This document shows positions 9,518 to 18,700 of a stretch of 64,000 nt of DNA, piece after piece. A program made the position numbers and the translations under genes. Below the pieces are notes generated by a model, which saw only the letters and a list, made by a program, of their open reading frames with translations, was not told where the DNA came from and did not search any database. Source of the stretch: CAIXSC01 sp046349855 (lineage in GTDB: Bacteria; Planctomycetota; Planctomycetia; Pirellulales; Pirellulaceae); contig JAXMBM010000012.1 of assembly GCA_046349855.1 (NCBI GenBank), forward strand, positions 1-64,000. The letters run 5' to 3'. Position 1 is the stretch's first letter. The number at the start of each line of letters is the position of its first letter.

Positions 9518-10692
9518 GGCGTCTTTCTCCGCAACACGCTGCGCCACTCCCCGCGTCCCCCCAGCTCACCCGCCAGCAGCGCCTCGGCATCGCCGCAACA
9601 GAGGGGCGCCGCCACCGGTTCCACCGCCGCGCCTCCGAAGCGGCTGGCACCCGCATGGTCGGCCAGCGCCCGCAGGTCGTCCGCACCCGAGGCAGCGGTC
9701 GTCGACACGGCCGCGATCTGGCTGCTGCGCCCCGCCGAGGCGGGACCGGTGAACGTCTGCAGGTAGCCCAGGCGCGGCTTCTGTCCCTCGTTGTACAACC
9801 GCGCCGTGGCTTGCAGCGTGTAGACATGGACGCCCGCACGCTGCTGGATGCTCTCGGCCACCGGATCGGCCGAGCTGCCGGGTGCATAGACCCGCCGCGC
9901 CAGCAATCGGCCAGGCCCCGGCAACAGCGCGAAATCATGGGTGACGGTGACGATCAGCTGATCGTGCCAGCCGATCTCGCCACAACTGAATTCTTCCGGG
10001 TACGGTCCGATCAGATATCTTTGCAACGGTGGTTCGTCTTCCTTGTGCCGCACCTGCAGCGATACGCGGGTGTTGGCCTGCGCATAGGCCAGCTTGTTCC
10101 GCCAACGGTCCGGCAACCGTGGATTGGCGGCCAGGCGGGGAGCATAGATCACCGACGCCGCCTGCAGGCTGGTCGCGACCTGCTGGGAGCTGGCGTCGAG
10201 CGGCAACCCGGTGTCGCGCGAGGGGCAGATCGGGAGCAGCGCCTGTACGGCGGCGTGGCGGATCTTCTGGTACTTCAAGCCTTGTTCAGGAACCTGATAG
10301 ACCACATACCGCCAACCATCCGGGCCGGTGATTTCCCCGCCGAACTGCCAGCAGGCCAGCTGATTCGGCCCTCCCCCACCGTAGGCCGACAAGTCGGCGG
10401 GAACCCAGACCTGGGCGGCCCGCGCCGTCGCCAGCGCCGAGTACTCGACCACCACCTTGGCGACGGTGAGTTGGCTCAACTGCACGATGAACATCATGAT
10501 CATGATGAACAACGGCACGGTGAGGACAAAGCTGAGGCTCTGGACCGCTCCCCGCTGGTCGCTCGGCAGCGCCGTCACGTGCCGCCAATCGAAACGAGTG
10601 CGGGTGAGGCGCAGGAGGAGCCAGGCGACCGCGACCGCAGCCAGCAAGCCTCCCAGGTACGGCAGACAACCGATCACGATTTGCCGGTGCAT
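9514..10692 (-). CDS. TadE-like pilus assembly protein with two membrane segments
   Basis: 392 residues. The first hydrophobic segment (IGCLPYLGGLLAAVAVAWLLL) is at residues 6-26. The second, LSFVLTVPLFIMIMMFIVQLSQ, follows DQRGAVQ and has the TadE-like pattern of a basic/Gly turn and a hydrophobic helix. VVVEYSALATARAAQVWVP resembles the region after the anchor in TadE/TadG. It starts 7 bp after the prepilin peptidase stop and ends in an ATGA overlap with the next gene, so it lies inside the same operon. The ATG at 10692 was chosen because a longer frame would overlap the peptidase by over 100 bp. Confidence 0.65.
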   Translation of the reverse strand: MHRQIVIGCLPYLGGLLAAVAVAWLLLRLTRTRFDWRHVTALPSDQRGAVQSLSFVLTVPLFIMIMMFIVQLSQLTVAKVVVEYSALATARAAQVWVPADLSAYGGGGPNQLACWQFGGEITGPDGWRYVVYQVPEQGLKYQKIRHAAVQALLPICPSRDTGLPLDASSQQVATSLQAASVIYAPRLAANPRLPDRWRNKLAYAQANTRVSLQVRHKEDEPPLQRYLIGPYPEEFSCGEIGWHDQLIVTVTHDFALLPGPGRLLARRVYAPGSSADPVAESIQQRAGVHVYTLQATARLYNEGQKPRLGYLQTFTGPASAGRSSQIAAVSTTAASGADDLRALADHAGASRFGGAAVEPVAAPLCCGDAEALLAGELGGRGEWRSVLRRKTP

Positions 10693-10699
10693 GGGCCCC

Positions 10700-11266
10700 T
10701 CACAGCATCTCCAGCCGCACCACCATGACCGCCAGCAGAGCGCTGGGCGACAGGAACAGATCGGTGCGGAGCGCCGCCCGCTCGTCGTCCGCCAGCGTGG
10801 GTCGAGCACCTCGCCCCGCCGCCAGCAGGTAGCGAGTCAGGAGTGCGGCGAGCCGCAGGGCGCCGACGCGCCACACCAGGATCACCAGCGCCATGACTCC
10901 CCCGATCACCATCGTCCACAGCATGGCCTCCAGACCGGCGTACGGACCGAGATAAGCGCCGATCATGGCAATCAGCTTCACGTCTCCCCCGCCCAGTTCG
11001 CGGGCGAAGAAGAGATAACACAGCAACATGGCCGCTCCGCACACGACCGTGCCGAGCAGACTATCGGCGAACGAAACCCAGCCCCACCGGACGACCTCCG
11101 CGGGGGTCCCCGAGGACACGTCGACGCCGGCCCAACTGGCCCAGCCGCTCGCCACCCACGCCAGCACGAGCCCTCCGTAGGTGGTCGTGTTGTGAATGAT
11201 CCGCCAGCGGATGTCGGTGTACGTCGCGATCAGCAGCAGTGCGCCGAGCAGTGCCGTGGCAACCAT
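10700..11266 (-). CDS. A24 family prepilin peptidase (TadV/CpaA type)
   Basis: 188 residues, the short form without the cytoplasmic N-methylation domain. Two conserved aspartates of aspartic prepilin peptidases are visible: YTDIRWRIIHN near residue 17, and GGGDVKLIAMIGAYLGP (the GxGD motif) near residue 100. Several hydrophobic helices surround them, consistent with an inner-membrane enzyme. It should cleave the leader of the two Flp-like pilins encoded just upstream and probably of the TadE-like proteins. Confidence 0.88.
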   Translation of the reverse strand: MVATALLGALLLIATYTDIRWRIIHNTTTYGGLVLAWVASGWASWAGVDVSSGTPAEVVRWGWVSFADSLLGTVVCGAAMLLCYLFFARELGGGDVKLIAMIGAYLGPYAGLEAMLWTMVIGGVMALVILVWRVGALRLAALLTRYLLAAGRGARPTLADDERAALRTDLFLSPSALLAVMVVRLEML

Positions 11267-11272
11267 GCGGAG

Positions 11273-11503
11273 CTACGGACTGTTGCCAGCCTGCTGGGCG
11301 CCGCCTTCGAGGTCCTGCATCCCCTGGTTGAAGAACGTCTTGACGCGCGGCCAGCCGAACTTGATCACGAAAATCAGAATCGGCAGGGCGATCGCCGCAA
11401 TGATCAGCACCGTCTCGATGCTCACTCCCCCGCGCCGATCCGCATGCAACTCGCTGAGCAGTGTCCGCCAGTTCCGCCCCGTGGCGACCAGATTTGTCTT
11501 CAT
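11273..11503 (-). CDS. Flp-like type IVb pilin (small)
   Basis: 76 residues. DRRGGVSIETVLIIAAIALPILIFVIKFGW has the Flp layout: a Gly before the cleavage point, a Glu at position +5 or nearby, then one hydrophobic helix. A short amphipathic tail follows. It stands 6 bp before the prepilin peptidase, its likely processing enzyme. The ATG at 11503 was chosen because the sequence before it reads as non-coding; the longer frame begins 66 bp earlier. It could be a structural pilin or a minor one; the second copy next door has a similar design. Confidence 0.72.
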   Translation of the reverse strand: MKTNLVATGRNWRTLLSELHADRRGGVSIETVLIIAAIALPILIFVIKFGWPRVKTFFNQGMQDLEGGAQQAGNSP

Positions 11504-11612
11504 CGCCCCAATCCTCCCGGAAACAATCGCCCTCTTAAACTGAGGATGTCTCGCCGACCCGTCTGTCACACCTGGGCCGCACCCATCCTCGCCAGCGTCC
11601 CCGCTCGTCGCA

Positions 11613-11807
11613 CTATTGAAATGGCCACCCCATCAGGACGCTGGTCATTTCGTACACCAGATTCATCATGCGGGGACCCGCCCAGTAGACGATCGCCACC
11701 AGCGGCAACACGACCCCCATCACCAGCACGTAGTCCAGCGAGGCCGCTCCGCGGCGCACCCCTCGCGCGCGTCGTCCGCAGCTCCTGAGACTTCCCCGTT
11801 CCTGCAT
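11613..11807 (-). CDS. Flp-like small pilin, second copy
   Basis: 64 residues. RRGAASLDYVLVMGVVLPLVAIVYWA shows the basic/Gly cleavage region followed by a hydrophobic helix, with Asp in the place where Flp pilins often carry Glu. It lies 35 bp after cpaF and 109 bp before the other Flp-like gene. Length and position fit a type IVb pilin subunit. The two copies differ clearly in sequence, so this is not a recent duplication. Confidence 0.65.
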   Translation of the reverse strand: MQERGSLRSCGRRARGVRRGAASLDYVLVMGVVLPLVAIVYWAGPRMMNLVYEMTSVLMGWPFQ

Positions 11808-11842
11808 GACGTTCACCTTCTCCAACCTGATTCTACCGGTCC

Positions 11843-12964
11843 CTACAGAGGGGTCAAACGCCAAAGTGGTCGGCTGTGTACGACCCGGTCCAGAATCCCC
11901 TGTTCGAGGGGCTCGGCGGCGAACGTCGGCTGCTCGCCGGTCGGTTCCAACACCCCTTCCAGCTGCCCCTGGTCGTTCCGGCCCCGCATCTGCAGCACGA
12001 ACAGGTCCCGCGTCTGGTACTGCTGGCTGGCGTCCAGGCCGAGAACTTCGGTGATCCGCAGCACTCGCCGGGAACCGTCCTCGGTGAACCGGCCGAGCTG
12101 CACGATGAGCTGGATGGCGGAGGCGACCTGGGCGCGGGCCACATAGACCGGCAGGCTGACGTCGGACATCAGCGACAGGGTTTCCAGCCGGATGAGCGCA
12201 TCACGGGCCGAATTGGCATGGACCGTCGTGAGGCTGCCCGTATGGCCGCTCAGCATGGCCTGGATCATGTCGAGCGCTTCGCCACCGCGCACTTCGCCCA
12301 CCACAATCCGGTCGGGTCGCATGCGGAGGGAGGCCACGAACAGCTGGCGGATCGACAGCCCGCCTCGTCCCTGAGCGTCCGGGCGCTGCACTTCCAGGTA
12401 GATGCAGTGTTCCTGGTTGAGTCGCAGTTCGGCCGTGTCCTCGATGACCACGATCCGTTCCTCTTCCGGGATCGCCGCCGACACCGCGTTCAGCAACGAC
12501 GTCTTGCCCGTGCCGGTCCCTCCCGAGACGACCACATTCTTGTGCAGCCGCACGCACAGCTGGAGGAACTCGGAGGCCGCATCGTTCAGGCTGCCGAACT
12601 GCACCAGGTCGGCCAGCGTGAGTCCCCCGGGTTTGAACTTGCGAATCGTGAGGCAGGTCCCGTTCCGGCATCCGGGCGGGAGGATGGCGTGGACGCGCGA
12701 CCCGTTCGGCAGGCGGGCGTCGAGCACCGGACTCTGCTCGTCGATCCGGCGTCCGACCCACTGCGCGACGTTGTGCACGGCCGACAGCAGTGCATCCTCG
12801 CTGACGAACCGGGCATCGGTCTTGTACAGCCGTCCTCCCCGTTCGACATAGACCTGATCGAACCGGTTGACCATCACTTCGGTCACCGCCGGGTCGCGGA
12901 GGTACGCCAGGATCGGCTGCAGAAAGTACTCGACGCTCGCCGCAAAAATCGTTTCCCGCGACAT
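11843..12964 (-). CDS. cpaF: CpaF/TadA-type pilus assembly ATPase
   Basis: 373 residues, a full-length VirB11/CpaF-type secretion ATPase. Walker A GGTGTGKTS is near residue 148. The Walker B region is VVIEDTAELRL, followed by the SLRMRPDRIVVGEVRGGEA Asp/His-box region and GHTGSLTTVHANS. The N-terminal domain contains the VNRFDQVYVERGG strand typical of CpaF. It powers assembly or secretion of Flp pili at the inner membrane and heads the run of tad genes that continues downstream to 6.9 kb. No TadB/TadC platform, CpaB or CpaC secretin lies in this window, so those parts must be elsewhere. Confidence 0.92.
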   Translation of the reverse strand: MSRETIFAASVEYFLQPILAYLRDPAVTEVMVNRFDQVYVERGGRLYKTDARFVSEDALLSAVHNVAQWVGRRIDEQSPVLDARLPNGSRVHAILPPGCRNGTCLTIRKFKPGGLTLADLVQFGSLNDAASEFLQLCVRLHKNVVVSGGTGTGKTSLLNAVSAAIPEEERIVVIEDTAELRLNQEHCIYLEVQRPDAQGRGGLSIRQLFVASLRMRPDRIVVGEVRGGEALDMIQAMLSGHTGSLTTVHANSARDALIRLETLSLMSDVSLPVYVARAQVASAIQLIVQLGRFTEDGSRRVLRITEVLGLDASQQYQTRDLFVLQMRGRNDQGQLEGVLEPTGEQPTFAAEPLEQGILDRVVHSRPLWRLTPL

Positions 12965-13002
12965 GCTTTCCCTCGGCGTTCCGCGGCGGCGGCGTGGCGC
13001 GC

Positions 13003-15618
13003 TTAGCCGCCTGCGGCGGTCAGTTTTTCCGAGACCGGCGGCGACTGACTCAGCAGCCGCTTCGCCTCCCCCAGTACAAAGTCGACATCCATGAACGGTT
13101 CGTAGCTGATGTCCTGCCAGCGGATCAGCCCGCGCTCGTCGATGATGAACGTGCCGTGCAACGTTTTGTTTTCAAAGTCGTCGTGGCAGCGGAAGGCCTT
13201 GAACACCGACAGATCGGCATTGGTGAGGAGCTGGAACGGCAGCGGACCTTCCTTGTAGTTCTCGATCGACAGCTTGAGTCCCGCCTGATCGTCGCTGCTG
13301 ATCGCCACCAGCGGCATTCCCGCCTGTTCAAACTCCTTGGCCTTGGGCCCGAACTTCTGCAACTGTTCGGCGCAATGCAGGCAGCCGGAACCGAGATAGA
13401 AGATCAGGACCAGCGGCTTGCCGCGATAGTCGCGCAGCGAGTGCGGCTTGCCGGCGGCGTCGACCAGCGAGAATTCGGGTGCCGGCGAGGGACTCCAGCG
13501 GAACGGCCCGAGCGCATCGAGCGGCGGGCGGATCCCTACGTCGGGACGCGGCGGCTTCACGATCCGCCAATCGGCCGGGAGGTTGAGTTCCTTGGCGATT
13601 CCGGCCAGCCGGCTGAACGGCGGCACTCCCAGGTCGTCGATCGACCCGGAAATCTCCCGCAATTCCTGGAACGCTTCTCCCGCTTCCTTCTTCTTGTCGA
13701 GTTTCCAGAGGAGTTCGACGAGCAGCGCGAGGGGGAGCACTTCCTGGCGGTTGTTCTGGACGAACTGCCGAGCCGCCTTTTCGGCCTCGTCCTTCTCGCC
13801 CGCCTGCAACTGGATCCAGGCCAGCCAGCCGGCGTTGACGTTGCCGGCCTTGCGGAGCAGCGGCAGCGCTCCTTTGAAATCCCCTTCCGCCGCCGCGCGG
13901 CACCCATCCAGCTCCGCGACGATCTTCTCCAGGGTCTGGATCTTGCCATCAAACGGCTTGCGCGCCTCGGCCTTGGCTTTGTCGATCTCCGCCTGGGGCT
14001 TGTTCTCCCCCTTGGCCTTCATCTCGGCCTCGGCGCCGGCCTTCTCCCGCGCCTCGTTCTCGCGTGTCAGCTGCTGCTGGAAGTCGGTCAACCGCGCTCG
14101 CCCTTTCTCCAGGTCCCCTTTGCGGAACGCCGCGACCCCCAGCAGCCGATCCCTCTTCTGCTGCTCGTCGGCATCGTTGCCCGCGTCCAGGTAGGGGGAT
14201 TGGTAGTGGGCGATCAGTTCGTCCCATAGTTCGAAGGCGGTGAGGGCGTCGACCAGCCGCTGCCGACCCAGCTGAGCGCTCCCGCGCTTGGTCGTGTTGT
14301 AACGCGGATGCCGCGGCAGCTCACACATGTTCCGCGCCAGATCGATGGCTCCTCGGACGCGCCCCAGGTGAATCAGGTTGCGGATCAGCCATTCGTTGTT
14401 GTGGGCGAAATTGTGAATCTGGTCGGGCATCACCCGGTCCCGCATCATGTGGGCGTGATCCACGCGGGCCGAGGCTTCCTGCTGCCACGCACCGTCGTCG
14501 TACCGCTTGAGCCCCGAAAAAATGTGGCCGCTCATGTGCCACATATGGGCAATTCCCGGCGACGTCTGTCCGCAGAGGGCCGCCGACGGCACCGCTCGCT
14601 CCGACTTCTCGTTGTCCCAGAGGTGAATCCGATAATGATGGGCCGGGTGCATCGGATCGACCGCGAACACTTCGCTCAACAGCGCATCCACCGCCAGGTA
14701 ACTGCTTATAGGGATGCCCACGTCGCGGTTGCGCCACAGTCGCAAAGCGACGAGCGCCTTGGCTTCGATGTCCTCGGGGTACTTGTAGAGGATCTTTTCC
14801 ATTGCCCGCGTGAACGCTTCGTGCCGCTCCTTGTTCTTATTCCGGTCAGCCGACAGGAGTCGGTCGAGCGCATCGATGTACAGCTGCTCCCGCTCCGACA
14901 CTCCCCCCTTCCGCTTCACCGCCTCGGCAATGAACCCCTTGGCACGCTTCTCGTTGTCGAAATTCGCGAACGCCATCCCCCAGTACGCCATGGCACACTG
15001 CGGATCGAGCGCCGCAGCCTGGCGGAACGAACGCTCCGCCTCGAAGTACCAGAATCCATGGAGCTGGCCGATCCCCTGCTCGATGAATTTCTGCGCCTCA
15101 GGGTGCTTCGTCGACGTCGGAAACTTGATCTTCGGCATTCCCGGCATCAGGTACGCCGCCTGCCGCGGTCCCTCATTGAAGACCTCGCCGTGGTACGAAT
15201 GCCCCGGCAGTGGCCCCTTCGGCGGCTGCCCCTCCGGTGTCCCCGCCGGCATCGGCGAGTCGGGCTTGGCTTCCGGTTTCCCCTCCGGCTTCGCCTCGGG
15301 CTTGGCTTCCGGCTTCGCGTCCGGCTTCGCATCCGGCTTGGCTTCCGGCTTCGCGTCCGGCTTGGCTTCAACCGGTGCCTCGGGCTTCGCTTCCGGTTTG
15401 GCGTCTGGCTTGGCTTCCGGCTTGGCTTCCGGTTTGGCCTCAGGTTTAGCGTCTGGTTTGGCCTCGGCCGGCGCCGCGGGGGGAGGAGTGGATGCGGGAG
15501 CGGTCGGCGGAGTCGTCTGACCCCAGCTGGCCGTCGGGTTCCACAGCATACTGCTCGTCAGAACGCAGGTGCCAACCAGAACAAAGCGCCGGAAGAGAGC
15601 GGAGGAGGGATCACGCAT
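13003..15618 (-). CDS. Exported TPR-rich protein with Lys-Pro repeat stalk and C-terminal redoxin domain
   Basis: 871 residues. A signal peptide (RRFVLVGTCVLTSSML) is followed by a stalk of AKPE/AKPD tetrapeptides at about residues 51-122. A helical TPR-type region of about 500 residues comes next (for example FRQAAALDPQCAMAYWGMAF and other 34-residue-like repeats). A thioredoxin/AhpC-TSA domain runs from about 710 to the end. The redox site is GCLHC near 745, with two cysteines three apart, so thiol-disulfide activity is possible. The repeats probably lift the domains from the cell envelope. It lies 38 bp upstream of cpaF on the same strand. The start at 15618 is the ATG directly before the signal peptide. 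Confidence 0.75.
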   Translation of the reverse strand: MRDPSSALFRRFVLVGTCVLTSSMLWNPTASWGQTTPPTAPASTPPPAAPAEAKPDAKPEAKPEAKPEAKPDAKPEAKPEAPVEAKPDAKPEAKPDAKPDAKPEAKPEAKPEGKPEAKPDSPMPAGTPEGQPPKGPLPGHSYHGEVFNEGPRQAAYLMPGMPKIKFPTSTKHPEAQKFIEQGIGQLHGFWYFEAERSFRQAAALDPQCAMAYWGMAFANFDNEKRAKGFIAEAVKRKGGVSEREQLYIDALDRLLSADRNKNKERHEAFTRAMEKILYKYPEDIEAKALVALRLWRNRDVGIPISSYLAVDALLSEVFAVDPMHPAHHYRIHLWDNEKSERAVPSAALCGQTSPGIAHMWHMSGHIFSGLKRYDDGAWQQEASARVDHAHMMRDRVMPDQIHNFAHNNEWLIRNLIHLGRVRGAIDLARNMCELPRHPRYNTTKRGSAQLGRQRLVDALTAFELWDELIAHYQSPYLDAGNDADEQQKRDRLLGVAAFRKGDLEKGRARLTDFQQQLTRENEAREKAGAEAEMKAKGENKPQAEIDKAKAEARKPFDGKIQTLEKIVAELDGCRAAAEGDFKGALPLLRKAGNVNAGWLAWIQLQAGEKDEAEKAARQFVQNNRQEVLPLALLVELLWKLDKKKEAGEAFQELREISGSIDDLGVPPFSRLAGIAKELNLPADWRIVKPPRPDVGIRPPLDALGPFRWSPSPAPEFSLVDAAGKPHSLRDYRGKPLVLIFYLGSGCLHCAEQLQKFGPKAKEFEQAGMPLVAISSDDQAGLKLSIENYKEGPLPFQLLTNADLSVFKAFRCHDDFENKTLHGTFIIDERGLIRWQDISYEPFMDVDFVLGEAKRLLSQSPPVSEKLTAAGG
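15255..15468. repeat. 12-bp degenerate tandem repeat (AKPE/AKPD stalk)
   Basis: About 18 units of a GGCTTCGCCTCG/GGCTTGGCTTCC-type 12-mer encode Ala-Lys-Pro-Glu or Ala-Lys-Pro-Asp on the minus strand. One interruption (APVE) and a Gly-Lys variant break the series. Synonymous changes differ between units, so the array is kept at protein level and is not a fresh expansion. Confidence 0.9.
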
Positions 15619-15765
15619 GGCAGGTGGGACGGCGGGAGCCGTTGGGACGAAACCACGGGCTCCTTCCCCTCGAACGGGACCGGCTGCCAGTCCCTGGCTC
15701 ACCAGCACAATTCAGTACCCTGTTGGTTGTAGCTGGCGAGTTGACTCATTGCAAACGCCGGGATC

Positions 15766-17547
15766 TCAGCGGGCCTGGCCGGTCCCTTCCTCGATCACCC
15801 AGTAGCGATCGACGGCGGGCCCGGGGAGAGTTTCCCGTTCCCCCCACGGCCAGGCGATCTCCACCTCCTCCACCCATTCGGCCGCTCCCAGTCCGAACAG
15901 CAGCCGCCGATCGGGACTCGACGCAAAGCTCCCCCCTCCCTTGGCGAACCGCGTGAGGCGGGCGTCGCCGACTCGCAGGGTCACGCGCGCTCCTTCGATG
16001 GCCCGCCGGTCGCGGCCCTGCAGCTGGATCCCCAGCCAGTGGAAACCGGTCGCCGACACGTTATGCAGTACTTCCACCGGCGCGTTGATGTGCGACACGA
16101 CCAGATCGACTCGTCCATCGTTATCCAGATCGCCGGGAGCGACCCCTCGTCCGTTATGGGGCTGGCGAAAGTAGTCGCCGCAATCGCGTCCCACTTCGCG
16201 AAACCTGCCCGCCTCGTTCCAGAACAGCAGCGGCCGTTGCTGGCGCGGAGCGTCCCCCATGGGATAGCGCACGGCGTGGCCGTTGGCGATGAACAGATCT
16301 TCCCAGCCGCGGTTCGCGAAATCGGCGATCCCCGTGCCCCAGGAGACCCAGACCGAGCCGACGGCGGCAAGGCCGGCCTGCTGCGAACAGAAGTGGAACA
16401 ACTCACGCCCATCCCGGCAGTCATTCCGGTAGAGCGCATTGAGTTCGCGTTCGTAGTTGGTGCAGACGAGGGCCGGACGGCCGGTGCGGTTGAAGTCGAG
16501 CACATCGGCCCCCATGCTGCCGCTGGGCAACCCGCGATCATCCCGCGCCACTCCGGCCAGAAAGCCACATTCCTCGAGCCGCAGCTCCCCGTCGGTGCTC
16601 CGATTGATGTACAGGAAATTTTCGTCGGTGTCGTTGGCCACGTAGAGATCCGGGCGGCCGTCCGCGTTGACGTCGGCGATGACCACTCCCAGACCTCGAC
16701 CGTCCGTCCGCAGGCCGACCTGCCGGGAGACGTCGACAAACTTCCCCTGGCCGTCGTTGCGAAACAGCTTGTGGGGGAGCGGCTGGAAGCGCCGCGGAGC
16801 GCAGATGTCGCGCTGCGGCGGTTTCTCGAAACAGTCGGTGGGATGGTTCTTTTCGAACGACCAGTCGCCGTACTGGCAGACGTACAGGTCGGGATCGCCG
16901 TCGCCGTCGAGATCGCCCCACGCCAGGCTGTTGCCCCACAGCGGCTCGGTGAAACCGGCCGCCTGCGACACGTCGACCAACTGCCGGCCTCCCGCGGGAT
17001 GCGGTTCATTGCGATACAGGACCACGGGTCCCCAGCCCGACACCGCGAGGTCGGGCCAGCCATCGCGATCAAAGTCACTGACCGCGGCCCCGTGGGAATA
17101 AAACGAACGCTCGGCGAGCCCGGTCTCCTGCGTCACGTCGACGAACTGCATCCGGCCGAGGTTGCGGTACAACCGGTTCGGGTGCCCGCGAACCTGCTGC
17201 TGGGCGAACCAGCCACCGCCGGTGAGGAACACGTCGAGCCGGCCGTCGCCGTCGTAGTCGAACAGCGCCGCCCCTCCCCCCACCGACTCGATGAATGCCA
17301 GTTCGTTGGCCTCTTCGCCGTTGCGATAGGTGAACTGAATGCCGCTGGCGTCGGCGACCGCGGCGAATCGCAGCGGCACCGAGGGCGAGGCAGCACGGTC
17401 GCTCGCCGGCTCCGGCAGCCGCGACACGGGGGGCGCGGGAGCCGGGCCACACCCGCCCACACCGACTCCCGCCACGACCAGCCACGCGAACCACCGGCAC
17501 GTCCCCGGAGTACTCGCCGTTTTGCCGGGCCTCCGAGGACGTCGCAT
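15766..17547 (-). CDS. CRTAC1 family FG-GAP/VCBS repeat lipoprotein with ASPIC/UnbV domain
   Basis: 593 residues. A lipoprotein signal ends in VGGCG. The body is a beta-propeller with repeated calcium-binding-type loops, e.g. LFDYDGDGRLDVF, SDFDRDGWPDLAV, GDLDGDGDPDLYV, ADVNADGRPDLYV and GDLDNDGRVDLVV. The last 70 residues match the ASPIC/UnbV domain (EGARVTLRVGDARLTR to FGLGAAEWVEEVEIAWPWG). These proteins are exported and often expanded in Planctomycetota; the ligand is unknown. The ATG at 17547 was chosen because it directly precedes the basic start of the lipoprotein signal. Confidence 0.87.
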   Translation of the reverse strand: MRRPRRPGKTASTPGTCRWFAWLVVAGVGVGGCGPAPAPPVSRLPEPASDRAASPSVPLRFAAVADASGIQFTYRNGEEANELAFIESVGGGAALFDYDGDGRLDVFLTGGGWFAQQQVRGHPNRLYRNLGRMQFVDVTQETGLAERSFYSHGAAVSDFDRDGWPDLAVSGWGPVVLYRNEPHPAGGRQLVDVSQAAGFTEPLWGNSLAWGDLDGDGDPDLYVCQYGDWSFEKNHPTDCFEKPPQRDICAPRRFQPLPHKLFRNDGQGKFVDVSRQVGLRTDGRGLGVVIADVNADGRPDLYVANDTDENFLYINRSTDGELRLEECGFLAGVARDDRGLPSGSMGADVLDFNRTGRPALVCTNYERELNALYRNDCRDGRELFHFCSQQAGLAAVGSVWVSWGTGIADFANRGWEDLFIANGHAVRYPMGDAPRQQRPLLFWNEAGRFREVGRDCGDYFRQPHNGRGVAPGDLDNDGRVDLVVSHINAPVEVLHNVSATGFHWLGIQLQGRDRRAIEGARVTLRVGDARLTRFAKGGGSFASSPDRRLLFGLGAAEWVEEVEIAWPWGERETLPGPAVDRYWVIEEGTGQAR

Positions 17548-17620
17548 CGGAACCTTCCCACACCCAGAAATCGCCGGCCCCTCAACCAGCTCGAACCCGC
17601 GGACTCCCGCCAACCCAAGT

Positions 17621-18496
17621 TTACCGCAACGGCCGACCGTGGACGTCGCGGATCTTTCCGGTCAGCACGAGCAGCGCATCGATCAGCGACCAGACGCCAC
17701 AACCGCCGCCGGTCGCCAGCATGATCAGACCGAGCGGCACGTAGCCCAGGTAAATGCGGTGCAAACCCAACGGCCCGAGAAACAGTCCGAGCAGGCCGGC
17801 GGTGAGTCGCGACCGGTCACTCCATTGCGTGTCATCTTCCTCGTCCGCGCGACTTGCCTGGGCCGAACCCGCCGGCACGTCCGAATCTGAATCCGCCTCC
17901 GCCCGACTCGCCTTCGCCTGCTCCGCCACCGCCGAACCGTCCTCTTCCCGATTCACCTCGGTCGGTGTCTCCGCCAGATGCGGGTAGATCTCGTCGGCCC
18001 ACTGCCATTGATCGGCGCCGTCGGGGAGCAACTGGCAATCCCGGTGCAGTCGGCCGTTGCGACTCCAGACATCGAGTTCGGCCTGGGACAGCGGACCGAA
18101 ATACTGATCATCGTCGGTCTTCACGTGCCACAGCGGGCCGTCGTCGTCGGCCGCGGCGGGGACCGCGGATGTGGAATCCGATGAAGGCGGAGCCACCGCT
18201 CGCTGGGGTGGGGCCGACGGGGTGGCCGCCGGTTTCGCGGAACCTTTCGCAGCAGGCTTCGCTTCCCCCGGTCCCGGATCAGGAGCGGCGGCGGGCGTCG
18301 CGGTCGTGGGCTTCGAGACGCGCGGCTCCGAGACGCGCGGCTCCGAGACCGTGGGCGGCGAGGGGGGCGGCGCCAGTCCGGGCGGGGGAACGGTCAGCAC
18401 CGTCGCGCACTGCGGGCACTTGATCCGCTTGCCGGCCAGCTTAGGGTTGAGCCGCAGGGTCTTACCACACAGCGTGCATTGCAGTTCGATAGACAT
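17621..18496 (-). CDS. Zinc-ribbon, GYF_2 and TM2 domain membrane protein
   Basis: 291 residues in three parts. Residues 1-37 form a zinc ribbon with CTLCG and CPQC pairs. A proline/serine/alanine-rich linker contains SEPRV repeats. A GYF_2-type domain (WHVKTDDDQYFGPLSQAELDVW...) sits around 125-175. After a charged acidic stretch, a TM2 domain near the C-terminus gives two membrane helices (GLLGLFLGPLGLHRIYLGY and LIMLATGGGCGVWSLIDALLVL). The layout is common in Planctomycetota and suggests a cytoplasmic protein-binding head anchored in the membrane. Partner and role are unknown. Confidence 0.8.
   Translation of the reverse strand: MSIELQCTLCGKTLRLNPKLAGKRIKCPQCATVLTVPPPGLAPPPSPPTVSEPRVSEPRVSKPTTATPAAAPDPGPGEAKPAAKGSAKPAATPSAPPQRAVAPPSSDSTSAVPAAADDDGPLWHVKTDDDQYFGPLSQAELDVWSRNGRLHRDCQLLPDGADQWQWADEIYPHLAETPTEVNREEDGSAVAEQAKASRAEADSDSDVPAGSAQASRADEEDDTQWSDRSRLTAGLLGLFLGPLGLHRIYLGYVPLGLIMLATGGGCGVWSLIDALLVLTGKIRDVHGRPLR
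18311..18355. repeat. 15-bp tandem repeat, three units (SEPRV)
   Basis: Three units of CTCCGAGACGCGCGG (one change in the first, several in the last) encode Ser-Glu-Pro-Arg-Val in the linker of the TM2 protein on the opposite strand. Confidence 0.9.
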
Positions 18497-18700
18497 GGTG
18501 GCTCGGGCGCTGAGCGGAAGCGGCGAGGAACGGCGTCTGGCAGACTACTTTCCCCGGGGAGGCGAATCAAGAATGCGCCGCGCCGCGTCTTGAGCCCGGC
18601 GCGGGCGGCGGCGCATAATGCCAGCGCGTGGCCTGTCCCGGGCGGCTGCCCGGGCGATTTCCATCGTCCTCCCATTCCTCCCTCTCGCGAGCTACCCGCC
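18497..18700. promoter_or_regulatory. Divergent intergenic region
   Basis: These 204 bp separate the minus-strand TM2 gene from the plus-strand sugar isomerase/epimerase gene, so both promoters must lie here. I see no clear -35/-10 pair, no strong inverted repeat and no convincing Shine-Dalgarno sequence for the plus gene. Confidence 0.5.

Noticed and set aside
15255..15468. CRISPR array
   Set aside because: The units are direct 12-bp codon repeats without spacers of constant length, inside a real gene.
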